Assembly: GCA_933207985.1 (NCBI GenBank)
Contig: OW240915.1
Coordinates: 264,648,952 to 264,712,951 of the forward strand
DNA length: 64,000 bases
From: Pelobates cultripes
Taxonomy: Eukaryota; Chordata; Amphibia; Anura; Pelobatidae
Reading direction: 5' to 3'
Shown: piece by piece, positions 54,291 through 64,000 of the stretch
Position numbering within the stretch: the first letter of the stretch is position 1
How the letters are laid out: every line of letters begins with the position of its first letter
The notes under the pieces: model-generated
Databases searched by the model: none
Seen by the model: the letters and a program-made list of their open reading frames with translations, nothing else
What the model was told of the DNA's origin: nothing
Position numbers and translations under genes: made by a program

Positions 54291-55788
54291 AAAAGTGCAG
54301 TTCTAGGAACAGCTATGATACTGTGCAGAACCCTCAGACTCTGAGGCCTCTTTCTTACACAAGAAAGTATTTTGTTTTTACTTATATGTATATATAAATC
54401 ATAGGACACTTACCAAAATATAAATAAACCAAATGTCTGTCGTGAACAATTTATAACACTGGTAAACTCACATATGCAAAATGAAAATAAATGTGTCCTA
54501 TTAACTTTCGCAATAGCATGCAAATACCATAACATAATAAATTGAACAATGTGACAGGAAAGGCAGACCAAATCAATATTATATTTTCCACATTAATGCC
54601 CCCCTTCCTTAAATATTAAATAAAAGGCTTATCTGACAACATTTTCTGAAGCAAGGACATACTGTTGGGTTGACAGTTTTATAACATCCATGTACTTAAA
54701 TCCCAAAGCTTAAAAAAAGTAATTAAATTAATTTCCATTCCAAGCTAAGTGGCATAAAACATTTTAAGTATTCAAGTAAAATTACAGTTTCCCAATAATG
54801 AATATTATCTTAGATAATTACTTTGGGACACGGCGTTTCCAAATGAATAGTTTTGATAGATAAATGTTGAGATATATTTAACTTGTTCGAAGCTAATAAT
54901 TTAATTCACTGTATTGTCAGTTTTGGTGTTATTGGTGTCAAGAAAAAAAATCAAAAATATAAGCTTTCCTTTAAAATATTTTAATTAGCTTTTCTTTATT
55001 TCCACAATTGGTTGACTGCGCATAGAAGTGCTCCCATAAAATCACACAAAACAATTATATTTTGTTAGTAATTATCTTTTCCAATACCACATAAAACCAG
55101 TTGAAAAATGATGATCTTTTGTATGTAGGACATTGCAAAACATAGCCCAGGGATCAATTTGCTAAACACAATGCAGTGGGTGTCTTTATACTTATACAGA
55201 TTGATTTTTATTTTTTTTAAGAAAAGTTAAATACAATCAATTTGAGTAAAGATTCTAAAACATGCATAAAATGGAGCAGTTTATAGAAGCAACTAGAACA
55301 AAGCAAAATTACTATGTTATATTTTTTTCTATTCTCAATGTTACATGTATTTTACCAGAAAAAAGTAAAAAAAAAACATAATTTGTAAATATATTACTAT
55401 TGTATTTTATGGTGGATGATTACATTTTTTTGTTTTAATTTTTTGTTTGTTTGATGATGCTTTGACTAATATGTGCTAAGCACATCCCCTAGTTGTTTTA
55501 TGAGGAATTCCCATGCAGACGTCTATGGAAATGACCTGTTACTTTTTTCAAATGAATGTAATGGAGGGCACTCAAAACAAACATATAAGAATTATAATCT
55601 AAACTGGTGCTTACTGTAAATACCCTCCAGGGCCACACTGTATAAAAGACCAACAATCTTTATAAGAAAATCCTAAATAACAATAATCCATATATTTACT
55701 CAAAAGTTTGTATTTACTGTATTTAAGTATGTTACTTAAGGAAAAATTAAACAAACTAGTAATCACCATACCTATCAATGTCCCAGCT
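54291..55788. other. AT-rich stretch, no feature recognised
   Basis: Over 1.4 kb of AT-rich DNA with no frame, hairpin or repeat end that I can support. Confidence 0.45.
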
Positions 55789-57228
55789 TTAACCCCTTCA
55801 GGACGGAGTTAATAGTACACTATCTGATCAAAACAAAATGTAAACAAAAAATGGAATTTGCACCGAAATTCACCTATTTCATATAAAGTGCACCAACACT
55901 TATTATAAATCATTTTGTTCAGGAGAAACAGGGCTTTAATTTCTCATGAACCATTCATATATTAAACATATCTTATTATGAATAAAATAAAATAAACACT
56001 TTGAGAAATTAAGATTTTGAAAAACATTTGTAGTTCCGCCTGACATTTTAGCTGTAAATGTCATAATACTGTTCACTTTTACTGCAAAATAAAATGCACA
56101 TATTTGTATTCAGCAAAGTCTTACGAGTACAGCAGTGTGCACAATTAACAGATTTTACAGTGTTTTGGTAAGTTACAGGGTCGAATATAGCACGTTTTGT
56201 TTACATTCAAATTTGCCAGATTAGTAATGTTACCTTTGAGACCATGTGGTAGCCCAGGAATGAGAATTACCCCCATGATGGCATACATTTGCAAATGTAC
56301 ACAACCCAATGTATTGCAAGTGGGATATGTCCAGTTTTTTTTAGTAGCCACTTAGTCAAAAACACTGGCCAAAGCAAAAAACAAATATTTGGCCAGTGTT
56401 TGTGACTAAGTGGCTACTAAAAATGACTGGACATACCCCATTTTCAATACCTTGGATTGTCTACTTTTGTAAATGGTATGCAATCATGGGGGTAATTCTC
56501 ATTCATGAGCTACTATACGGTCTCAAATGCAACATTACCAAACTGGCAAATTTCAATGTGAAAAAAAAGAAATGCAAGCCTTATAAATGACTCTCTGACT
56601 TTCCAAAACACCAAAAAACCTGTACATATGGGGTACTGTTATACCTGGGAGACTTCACTGAACACAAACATAAGTGTTTCAAAACAGTAAAACATATTAC
56701 AACAATAAAATCGTCAGTAAAAGTGCAGTTCGTGTGGGAAAAATGTGAAAAACTTTTATTGAAAATATTATCGTTGTAATACAATTTATCATTTTGAAAC
56801 ACTAATATTTGTGTTCAGCAAAGTCTCCCAAGTAAAACAGTACCCCCCATGTACAGGTTTTATGGTGTCTTGGAAAGTTACAGGGTTAAATATAGTGCTT
56901 GCGAATAAAATTCTCTGCACTTTCTGCCTGGGTTGTCAGGCACGTCAATCAAATTTTAATTAATTAAATCACATAATTTGGTTAAAAGATTACTTAAATA
57001 TACACGTTAAATTTTAATATATATATACATATATATAGAATGTAATTCTAATTGTATTTTGTTACCAATATATATATTAATAACAATATACAGTTAGAAT
57101 GAAATTACATATGTATAAATAATTTATTTAAATTTTTTAAAAATATTTTATTTATTTTATTATTTTATTTATTATTGTAATTATACATATATATAAAGAT
57201 AAAAAATATATATATATACATATACATA

Positions 57229-57436
57229 CAGGGAGTGCAGAATTATTAGGCAAGTTGTATTTTTGAGGATTAATTTTATTATTGAACAACAACCATGTTC
57301 TCAATGAACCCAAAAAACTCATTAATATCAAAGCTGAATATTTTTGGAAGTAGTTTTTAGTTTGTTTTTAGTTAGCTATGTTAGGGGGATATCTGTGTGT
57401 GCAGGTGACTATTACTGTGCATAATTATTAGGCAAC
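57229..57436. repeat. Left IR/DR end of the Tc1 transposon
   Basis: Outer motif 57235-57254 'gtgcagaattattaggcaag' and inner motif 57417-57436 'gtgcataattattaggcaac' are direct copies differing at two positions. By analogy with other Tc1 elements these are transposase-binding sites; this is inferred. Confidence 0.85.
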
Positions 57437-57554
57437 TTAACAAAAAACAAATATATACCCATTTCAATTATTTATTATTACCAGTGAAACCAATATAACA
57501 TCTCAACATTCACAAATATACATTTCTGACATTCAAAAACAAAACAAAAACAAA

Positions 57555-58571
57555 TCAGTGACCAATATAGCCACCTTTCTTTGCAAGGACACTCAAAAGC
57601 CTGCCATCCATGGATTCTGTCAGTGTTTTGATCTGTTCACCATCAACATTGCGTGCAGCAGCAACCACAGCCTCCCAGACACTGTTCAGAGAGGTGTACT
57701 GTTTTCCCTCCTTGTAAATCTCACATTTGATGATGGACCACAGGTTCTCAATGGGGTTCAGATCAGGTGAACAAGGAGGCCATGTCATTAGATTTTCTTC
57801 TTTTATACCCTTTCTTGCCAGCCACGCTGTGGAGTACTTGGACGCGTGTGATGGAGCATTGTCCTGCATGAAAATCATGTTTTTCTTGAAGGATGCAGAC
57901 TTCTTCCTGTACCACTGCTTGAAGAAGGTGTCTTCCAGGAACTGGCAGTAGGACTGGGAGTTGAGCTTGACTCCATCCTCAACCCGAAAAGGCCCCACAA
58001 GCTCATCTTTGATGATACCAGCCCAAACCAGTACTCCACCTCCACCTTGCTGGCGTCTGAGTCGGACTGGAGCTCTCTGCCCTTTACCAATCCAGCCACG
58101 GGCCCATCCATCTGGCCCATCAAGACTCACTCTCATTTCATCAGTCCATAAAACCTTAGAAAAATCAGTCTTGAGATATTTCTTGGCCCAGTCTTGACGT
58201 TTCAGCTTGTGTGTCTTGTTCAGTGGTGGTCGTCTTTCAGCCTTTCTTACCTTGGCCATGTCTCTGAGTATTGCACACCTTGTGCTTTTGGGCACTCCAG
58301 TGATGTTGCAGCTCTGAAATATGGCCAAACTGGTGGCAAGTGGCATCGTGGCAGCTGCACGCTTGACTTTTCTCAGTTCATGGGCAGTTATTTTGCGCCT
58401 TGGTTTTTCCACACGCTTCTTGCGACCCTGTTGACTATTTTGAATGAAACGCTTGATTGTTCGATGATCACGCTTCAGAAGCTTTGCAATTTTAAGAGTG
58501 CTGCATCCCTCTGCAAGATATCTCACTATTTTTGACTTTTCTGAGCCTGTCAAGTCCTTCTTTTGACCCAT
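57555..58571 (-). CDS. Tc1-like transposase, 338 aa, intact
   Basis: An uninterrupted frame of usual Tc1 length. Residues about 10-45 form a helix-turn-helix ('KIVRYLAEGCSTLKIAKLL'), followed by a basic GRKKR/KPRRK stretch (49-60) that may bind DNA or act as a nuclear signal, and a second HTH (60-110). The catalytic acids are D144 in 'VLWTDEMRVS', D237 in 'FMQDNAPSH' and E275 in 'PDLNPIENLW'; 37 residues lie between D237 and E275, so it is DD37E rather than the DD34E of standard Tc1. A glycine-rich box follows D144 ('QQGGGGVLVWAG'). The protein would bind the IR/DR ends and cut and paste at TA. The start is the first Met in frame, about 20 bp inside the inner right repeat. All key residues are present, so it may be functional. 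Confidence 0.95.
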   Translation of the reverse strand: MGQKKDLTGSEKSKIVRYLAEGCSTLKIAKLLKRDHRTIKRFIQNSQQGRKKRVEKPRRKITAHELRKVKRAAATMPLATSLAIFQSCNITGVPKSTRCAILRDMAKVRKAERRPPLNKTHKLKRQDWAKKYLKTDFSKVLWTDEMRVSLDGPDGWARGWIGKGQRAPVRLRRQQGGGGVLVWAGIIKDELVGPFRVEDGVKLNSQSYCQFLEDTFFKQWYRKKSASFKKNMIFMQDNAPSHASKYSTAWLARKGIKEENLMTWPPCSPDLNPIENLWSIIKCEIYKEGKQYTSLNSVWEAVVAAARNVDGEQIKTLTESMDGRLLSVLAKKGGYIGH

Positions 58572-58590
58572 TTTGCCAAAGGAAAGGAAG

Positions 58591-58789
58591 TTGCCTAATA
58601 ATTATGCACACCTGATATAGGGTGTTGATGTCATTAGACCACACCCCTTCTCATTACAGAGATGCACATCACCTAATATGCTTAATTGGTAGTAGGCTTT
58701 CGAGCCTATACAGCTTGGAGTAAGACAACATGCATAAAGAGGATGATGTGGTCAAAATACTCATTTGCCTAATAATTCTGCACTCCCTG
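58591..58789. repeat. Right IR/DR end of the Tc1 transposon
   Basis: Inner motif 58591-58609 'ttgcctaataattatgcac' and outer motif 58765-58783 'ttgcctaataattctgcac' mirror the left end. Confidence 0.85.
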
Positions 58790-58799
58790 TATATCTTAT

Positions 58800-58922
58800 A
58801 TATATGTAACTGCATTCTAAGTGTATTTGAATACTAATATATGTACTTATATTAATATTAAAATACACTATATATGACGTTACATATATATAAGATGTAT
58901 ATATATTAAACATATAAAATAT

Positions 58923-58956
<34 letters not shown>

Positions 58957-58980
58957 ATCATATATACATTTAATTTTTTT
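58800..58980. repeat. TA-rich tract
   Basis: Continuation of the TA-rich interior of the TTAA element; (TA)n at 58928-58956. Confidence 0.7.
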
Positions 58981-59251
58981 TACTTTCCCACCATCAGGGG
59001 GACTGTCTGACAGCACAGACAGTCTCCCTCCAGGCAGATCCACAGCCAGCTATAGGGGTCCATGTGAACGATCACATGGCCCCCGGGGGCCTGATTTTCC
59101 AGGGAAGGGATGCTTGGGCTGTCAGGCAGTCCTCCCGAAGAGGATCGCGGTGGAGGTAAGTACAGCGGACCTCCAGGGGTAGAAAGTGCCACCGCAACGG
59201 CTTTAAAGCCCATTAGAATGGGGACGGCATAGAACGCCATTAAGGGATTAA

Positions 59252-60280
59252 ACATAATATAAAAAAACAATATAAATAATAGCAAAAATATAAGTAAACA
59301 GGATTACATAGAGGATAATGGACAAACAATGATAAAATGTTATGAAAGAGGATCCTGATATATACCAAAAATAACAATACTAAATATATAGAATTTGAAC
59401 TATAGGTTTGTTACGCCATAATTTAAGGTTTTCTTGTCAAGTGCATCATAAATATATATCATTTATTAAAGGAGAGAATGGGCTTTATTTTCATGTAACA
59501 TATACATATATAACGTTTTACAAAAATGCAAAAAAAAAATTTTTTCACAGTTTTGGCAATAAAAATGTTTGTAAACTTAGTGTCGCGTATGACAAGTAAT
59601 TTCAGATAAAATTGTTTATTAGTCCTGAATTATAGTTTACGTAATAAGTCTAATATTACAATTTATTTTGGTAGTTGCAGGCCACCAAATATAAGAAGTA
59701 AAATTAAATTTCAATTTGCAGCAAGTTTAGAATTTGTTGTGTTTGTCTTATAAGCTTAATAGCCATCACAGAAACACAATTGTCACACAAATAATGGATA
59801 TTTACAGATTATATATTTGTAGACACCACAAGCTATTTAGCTATGAGTATGTTAACAGTATTTATATAGCAAATAGTCAATCTCTGCTAAATATTGTAGT
59901 AATATTTCAGGTTTTTTTTTTCAGATTTTTAATATATACACATATAAGAAGTTCCTTTTAATTGTCTATTTCGGATATCTGATGTGTGCTACTACTGTGC
60001 AAATACTCATTATGTGTTCAGCTACAACTTCTGAGTACAGTGATAACTCCAATGTATGCCCCTGCCACTATCATGTGAAACTACAGCGTCATATAAGATA
60101 TCTGACCACTTCAGTTTTTACAGTTAAAATTTGAGAGACAAATTTGATAGGTTTATGGCTCATTTTAGGGCATTACATCAGTCCAGGGTATCTTATATGG
60201 TGTATATTGTGCCTTAAACATTTGCCAAATTTTAACCAGTTTATGTCAAAGCTTGTGCTAATACGAATGCTAAAACAACT
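59252..60280. other. AT-rich stretch, no feature recognised
   Basis: No coding similarity or repeat end. A phrase 'tatatatcatttattaaaggag' near 59455 loosely resembles the start of the TTAA elements ('cattttattcaggggaaaca'), possibly a decayed fragment. Confidence 0.4.
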
Positions 60281-60545
60281 CCTAATTCTACATCTAACCC
60301 TAAATCTAACAAACATTAATCCTAACCCATACCCTAATTCTATACCGAACCCTAAATATAAATTTAACCATAATCTCAACCATATAAATAGCGATAGATT
60401 CCATCTGCTGATGTCAGCAGAGGAATTCCCTTGTGGATTTTAGCAGACGGATTTCCTTGCTGACCGTAATCTCAATCCAAGTCTGAACCCTAATCTGAAA
60501 CATAATCCCAATCCTAAAATTAATTCTAAACCCATTTTAAATAAA
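60281..60545. repeat. Degenerate CCCTAA-like array
   Basis: Dozens of 'taaccctaa', 'taatcctaa' and 'taatcccaat' variants appear, interrupted by a non-repeat part at 60385-60465 with the hairpin-like 'ctgctgatgtcagcagagg'. It may be a decayed telomeric or minisatellite array. Confidence 0.65.
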
Positions 60546-60754
60546 AATCTAATATGTTTTATAAATCTAATCTTTATCCATAACTGTAATCACTATTTAA
60601 TTTTAATCTCAAATATGCATCTCTGCTAATATCAGTACTGATATTAGCAAAGAGAAATCTAAGCTAAACAGAGTGGTATGTTGCTACCATCTACTGGCAA
60701 TTTTCAGTATGACAGCTTCCTACCCCTTTCATTAATTATAGTATGTCCAATGCA
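60546..60754. other. No feature recognised
   Basis: AT-rich; a short palindrome 'ctaatatcagtactgatattag' core near 60630-60650. Confidence 0.4.
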
Positions 60755-60759
60755 TTGAG

Positions 60760-61295
60760 ATCAGTGCTGGGCAGCTGACAAAACACTGCATCAAAAGCCT
60801 GGGGCCACTAAAAATTTCCCCAGCTGACAGATGGAATCTCTAGTTATCCATTGACACCTGCATTTTCTGTTGTGAGTAGTGATATAACCCTGCTCATACT
60901 ACATTGCTGTCTATGGGGTTTTTAATCCCCTTTGATTGAGCTGCATGCCAATCTCAATCTGAGTTGTGCATGCAGCTCACCTGATAGTCTGGGGCCCCTA
61001 AAATTGACCCCAGCTGACAAAGGGGAGCCCCAGATTTTTTAAAACCTAGGTTAATTGGTGTGAGCAGTTATTTAACCCTGCTTGCAATGAAATCTAGTTA
61101 GAGGCATTTAAATGCGTATAGAAGGAGCTACATGCTATGCTGACTTCCACCATTGGCATGTAGCTCATCAAAACTTCTGGGGCCACTAACAATTGCTCCA
61201 GCTGACAGAGCAGAGCCCAGAAATCTATTGATACCTGACTTTTCTGGTGTGAGCTTGGATTTAACCCTGCTCACACCATTAAATTACTATTTAAA
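60760..61295. repeat. ~190-bp tandem repeat, about three copies
   Basis: The phrase 'ctggggccactaaaaa' or variants starts at 60799, 60989 and 61177, each followed by 'cccagctgacag', then 'gtgtgagca' and 'ttaaccctgctcac'. The spacing of 190 and 188 bp gives the unit. Copies are clearly diverged, so the array is old. Confidence 0.85.
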
Positions 61296-61300
61296 GAGTT

Positions 61301-61397
61301 GTTTGCAGCACTGAATTCCAGTGTTTTGTTGTTGTTTTTTTTTTTTATGTATTTGTTTTCAAACACACAGCTGAAGAAATTTACATTGACTCTTGAG
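61301..61397. other. Junction next to the L1 fragment
   Basis: Contains a T run near 61330-61345. Nothing else recognised. Confidence 0.35.
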
Positions 61398-61940
61398 TCA
61401 CGCAGGACACCCAGAAAGTAGGTTTTGAGTAATATCAGCGTTTGTATTGATATTCAGTAACTCGTAACATGTTATCGAAGAGTTTATTGGTGGGGGAGGA
61501 AACAGGAGGAGAGGGGAAGTGAGGGGGGACCAGGGTGAGATTGCATTGTTCCTTGCTTGGTCTTTGATAGTACTTTGAGTTGTCCATGGGGCTGTTGTCA
61601 ATTTGTGTTCCATGTTGTGGGTTTTATTTCCATGTACATTGGGACTGTGTCTGATGTACGTAGTGAGCAGTGTAGTGTATAATTTGGCTAGGATTATGAC
61701 ATCCGTGTTCAATAAGGATATTGGTCGCAGGTGTTGGCACCTGTCTGGGGTTTTGCCTGGTTTTGGCATTGTGGCTATGAAAGCCTCCGGCATTTCTTTG
61801 GGAATTTTGCCTGTGTCTATAATGTGGTAAAAATTTAATTCCAAGTAGGGTGCCAGCTAGTTTGCATACATTTTGTAATATAGGTTAGTGAACCCGTCTG
61901 GGCCTAGGGACTTATGGGCTGGCAAGGAGTATATTACCTG
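61398..61940 (-). pseudogene. L1 ORF2, start of RT, truncated
   Basis: Reads 'NFYHIIDTGKIPKEMPEAFI', 'TMPKPGKTPDRCQHLRPISL' and 'LLNTDVIILAKLYTTLL' (motifs 1-2 of an L1-clade RT). The frame then runs into unrelated sequence after about 61640, so the RT palm is missing. It belongs with the endonuclease part at 62534-63160. Confidence 0.82.
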
Positions 61941-63160
61941 AATGATTTCTTATGTTGTGATAGGGGCCTGAAGTTTGTTCTTTTGTTCCTGCGTCAGAGT
62001 GGGCAGGTTCATAAGGCTTAAGAATTCATTTATTTATTTCTGTGTTGGTTGGTGTGTGGTTGGATCTTGTAAGTTATAAAGTGTGTGGTAGTATTTGGCC
62101 ATAGCATTATTGATCTCTTGGGGCTTTAAGATTTTTCCTCCAGTCTGTGAGACTAAGTATGGGATCTTGTATTGGGCTTGTTTCTGACGCAGCATGGAGG
62201 CGAGCATCTTGCTTGCTTTATTTCCTTGAGTGTATGTTCTTTGCTTCAGCTTATGTAGTGTGGCTATTGTTTTGGAGATGAGTATTTAATGTGTTTGTTT
62301 TGTAGTGGCGTTTATAGCATCCTGAAGAGCAATGGACGGTTGGGCAAAGTGGTCATTTGTGTAATCTCTGAGTTTCCTTAATAATGTTAAGTAATTTGAG
62401 TTGTTAGTTCATTGTAAGTGGGAGGAATGGCTGATTATTAAGCCTCTCAGTATGGCTTTGTGGGCCTGCCATACCCTGGGTGGGGTGTCATCAGCGGTCT
62501 CGTTTTGTTGGAAATATTCTTGCAGATTTCTTGTCAATTGTGATCGGAATTGTTAATTTTGTAAAAGGAGATCGTTGAGACGCCAGGGGATTTGGCCTCT
62601 AAATTTGAATGCATCATGAAGGTCCAGGGTGACAGGACTGTGGTAGACCACAGTGTGTCCCCCATTGTGCAGATTTGTATGTGTGGTAACAGTCTGCTTG
62701 ATGCTAGAATTATATCTATGTGGGAATGTGTCTTGTGTACCTGTGAGTAGAAAGAAAAAGTAACCTCTGTTGTTTGGATGGAGTGTACGCCAAATGTCAT
62801 AGGTGTTTTTGAGTGCTTTCTGTTGCAGTGAAGTTTTGGGTAAGGTAGTGTCTGTGGTCGAGTTGTAACTTGGTAGTGTCTGTGGTCGAGTGAGTCAGTT
62901 TGTAGAGGGGTTAATTTAGCGAGAACCTTGTGGAGAAAATTCCGCTGGTGCGTGTTGGGGGCGTAGATTCCCACCAGGGTGTATAGTGTCTCATTTAGTT
63001 TACAGTGCAGAATAATGTTGCGTCCTGGCTTGTTTTGCGTGTATTCATTCGAAGGTGATGGAGGAGTGGAAAAGGAACGAGACACCTATTGTTTTTAAAG
63101 TGTGTGTGGCATGGTACTGAATCGGGTAGTCTCGTTTTGAATTGCAGAATTTTTGAGAGC
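61900..63160 (-). pseudogene. L1 ORF2 endonuclease and linker
   Basis: From 63160 down the minus strand: a diverged start ('VPCHTHFKNN'), then 'GRNIILHCKLNETLYTLVGI' and 'YAPNTHQRNFLHKVLAKL' in a 183-aa frame (62534-63085), and 'HIDIILASSRLL', all parts of the L1 endonuclease fold. 61940-62530 is the linker to RT, not open. It is the same L1 type as the element at 21650-29420. Confidence 0.82.
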
Positions 63161-63589
63161 TGTTTTCAGCTGGGATTCTCTGGCTTTACATATATTAATT
63201 ATATATTTCAGTAAATTCTTTCACTTAATCAGCCCTCAAGCTGTCACTGGGGCTATTGACAGGGAGAAAAAGATAATATTATACACTTACATTTGGCAGG
63301 GACCAGGGGCTGCTGCTGCCTTGCTCTCCGTGTGCTACTTACAAGATGGCTTCTTGGTTCTCTCCCCCGTGGGCACTGTAACATCCGTGCGTGCATTAGC
63401 CCTCAACATAGGAAAGCATTGAATCAATGCTTTCCTATGGGGAAATATTTGTGTGTCCTCATGCAGAGCGTGAGGACGTCCAGTGTCAGTTACCGGATGC
63501 AAAGTCTGTTAACAGGCAGGAAGTGCCTCTTATGTCTCTCTGGTTTCTCTGGAAGTGCAATATTTTATATTGCAGCGCTAAGTGCCATA
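63161..63589. other. No feature recognised
   Basis: Contains a hairpin-like pair 'catgggaaagcattgaatcaatgctttcctatg' core at about 63410-63440. No gene. Confidence 0.4.
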
Positions 63590-64000
63590 TAGTGATGTAC
63601 CGAACGGTTCACTGGCGAACGGTTCCTGGCGAACATAGCATGTTCGCGTTCGCCACAGCGGGCGAACATATGCGCGGTTCGACCCGCCCCCTATTCGTCA
63701 TCATTGAGTAAACTTTGAACCTGTACCTCACAGTCAGCAGACACATTCCAGCCAATTAGCAGCACACCCTCCCTAGCAGACCCTCCCACCTCCTGGAAGT
63801 CATCCATTTTAGATTCATTCTCATGCTGCATGCTTAGTGAGAGGAGGGAAAGTGTAGCTGCTGTTCATTAGATAGGGAAAAGCATAACTAGGTTAGGGTT
63901 ACGGTATGCTTTAAAAAAAAAAAAAAAATTCTATGTAATGTAATTGCAGTTAGTTGTCTGCCACTGCTGCCAGCTTCTGTGTCAGGCTCACAGTGCATAC
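63590..64000. repeat. Unclassified repeat with GCGAAC motifs, runs off window
   Basis: 'cgaacggttc', 'ggcgaacggttcc', 'ggcgaacata' and 'gcatgttcgcgttcgcc' recur within 63600-63680; later there is 'cagccaattagcagcac' and an A15 run at 63914. It has the look of the end of a DNA transposon family but only one end is visible. Confidence 0.45.

Larger units (their letters stand above)
57229..58789 (-). mobile_element. Tc1-like DNA transposon, 1,561 bp, apparently complete
   Basis: Flanked by TA (57227-57228 and 58790-58791). Both ends start 'cagggagtgcagaattatta'. Each end region of about 200 bp carries a second, inner copy of the motif: left inner 57417-57436, right inner 58591-58609. This IR/DR arrangement (two binding-type sites per end) is known from Sleeping Beauty-type Tc1 elements. 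It encloses one intact transposase gene. It sits in the TA-rich tract of the TTAA-flanked element. Confidence 0.95.
55789..59251. mobile_element. TTAA-flanked element interrupted by Tc1
   Basis: TTAA at 55789-55792 and 59248-59251, ends 'ccccttcaggacgga' and 'cgccattaaggga'. The interior follows the 43339-45454 element: 'acaaaatgtaaacaaaa', the 'tactaaaaatgactggacat' inverted blocks (56150-56800), a TA-rich tract and a GC-rich right part (58980-59240) with 'ggggacggca'. Removing the Tc1 insertion at 57229-58789 leaves about 1.9 kb. No transposase of its own. Confidence 0.85.

Noticed and set aside
57727..58535. Plus-strand frames of 74-113 codons opposite the transposase
   Set aside because: Antisense shadows of the intact transposase gene.

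Overview
This window reads as repeat-dense intergenic or intronic DNA from a vertebrate, most likely a frog or toad. The evidence is the repeat mix: L1/Tx1-like, CR1-like, L2-like and Rex1-like LINEs, a Penelope-like element with a GIY-YIG domain, Tc1/mariner, hAT and TTAA-flanked piggyBac-type DNA elements, about 1-kb solo LTRs, and CR1 tails ending in an ATTCTATG-type repeat. I found no convincing host exon, tRNA, rRNA or CRISPR array. The only fully intact gene I can support is a 338-aa Tc1-like transposase at 57555-58571 (minus). A second frame, an L2-like reverse transcriptase at about 46690-48245 (plus), is nearly open with two stops. All other protein-like stretches are decayed transposon pieces.

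Layout. 1-9.2 kb: an inverted-repeat DNA element carrying a minisatellite and a 223-bp palindrome, a small hAT MITE with a perfect 8-bp target duplication, then an old plus-strand L1 broken by two younger insertions (a 1.63-kb non-autonomous L1-like element and a 1,066-bp solo LTR), both with perfect target-site duplications. 10-21.5 kb: an L2 tail, a dead Tc1/mariner element, a minus-strand solo LTR, a CR1 3' half, an L1 RT fragment split by a TTAA-flanked MITE, a foldback element, and a Penelope-like 3' end abutting a degenerate telomere-like array. 21.6-29.4 kb: what looks like one minus-strand L1 (ORF1, endonuclease, RT, C-terminal zinc motif) expanded by a solo LTR and other insertions. 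29.5-43 kb: MITEs, two copies of an unclassified repeat each hit by an L2 tail, a near-full-length minus-strand CR1 (32.7-36.9 kb), an LTR fragment, a Rex1-like tail, and a plus-strand CR1 with an internal RT deletion. 43.3-64 kb: a 2.1-kb TTAA-flanked foldback element, the L2-like LINE, low-complexity and TG-rich minisatellites, an RT fragment of possible Dong/R4 type, a second TTAA-flanked element containing the intact Tc1 transposon, a 190-bp tandem repeat, and a third L1 piece.

The features do not form a pathway; they are a layered insertion record. Relative ages can be read from nesting: L1 fragments are oldest, solo LTRs, TTAA elements and the short L1-like element are younger, and the intact Tc1 element is probably among the youngest. 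The clearest items for a second look are the intact DD37E Tc1 element with paired internal binding-site-like repeats, the large TTAA-flanked elements with A/A'/A inverted architecture, and the Penelope-telomeric-repeat junction.
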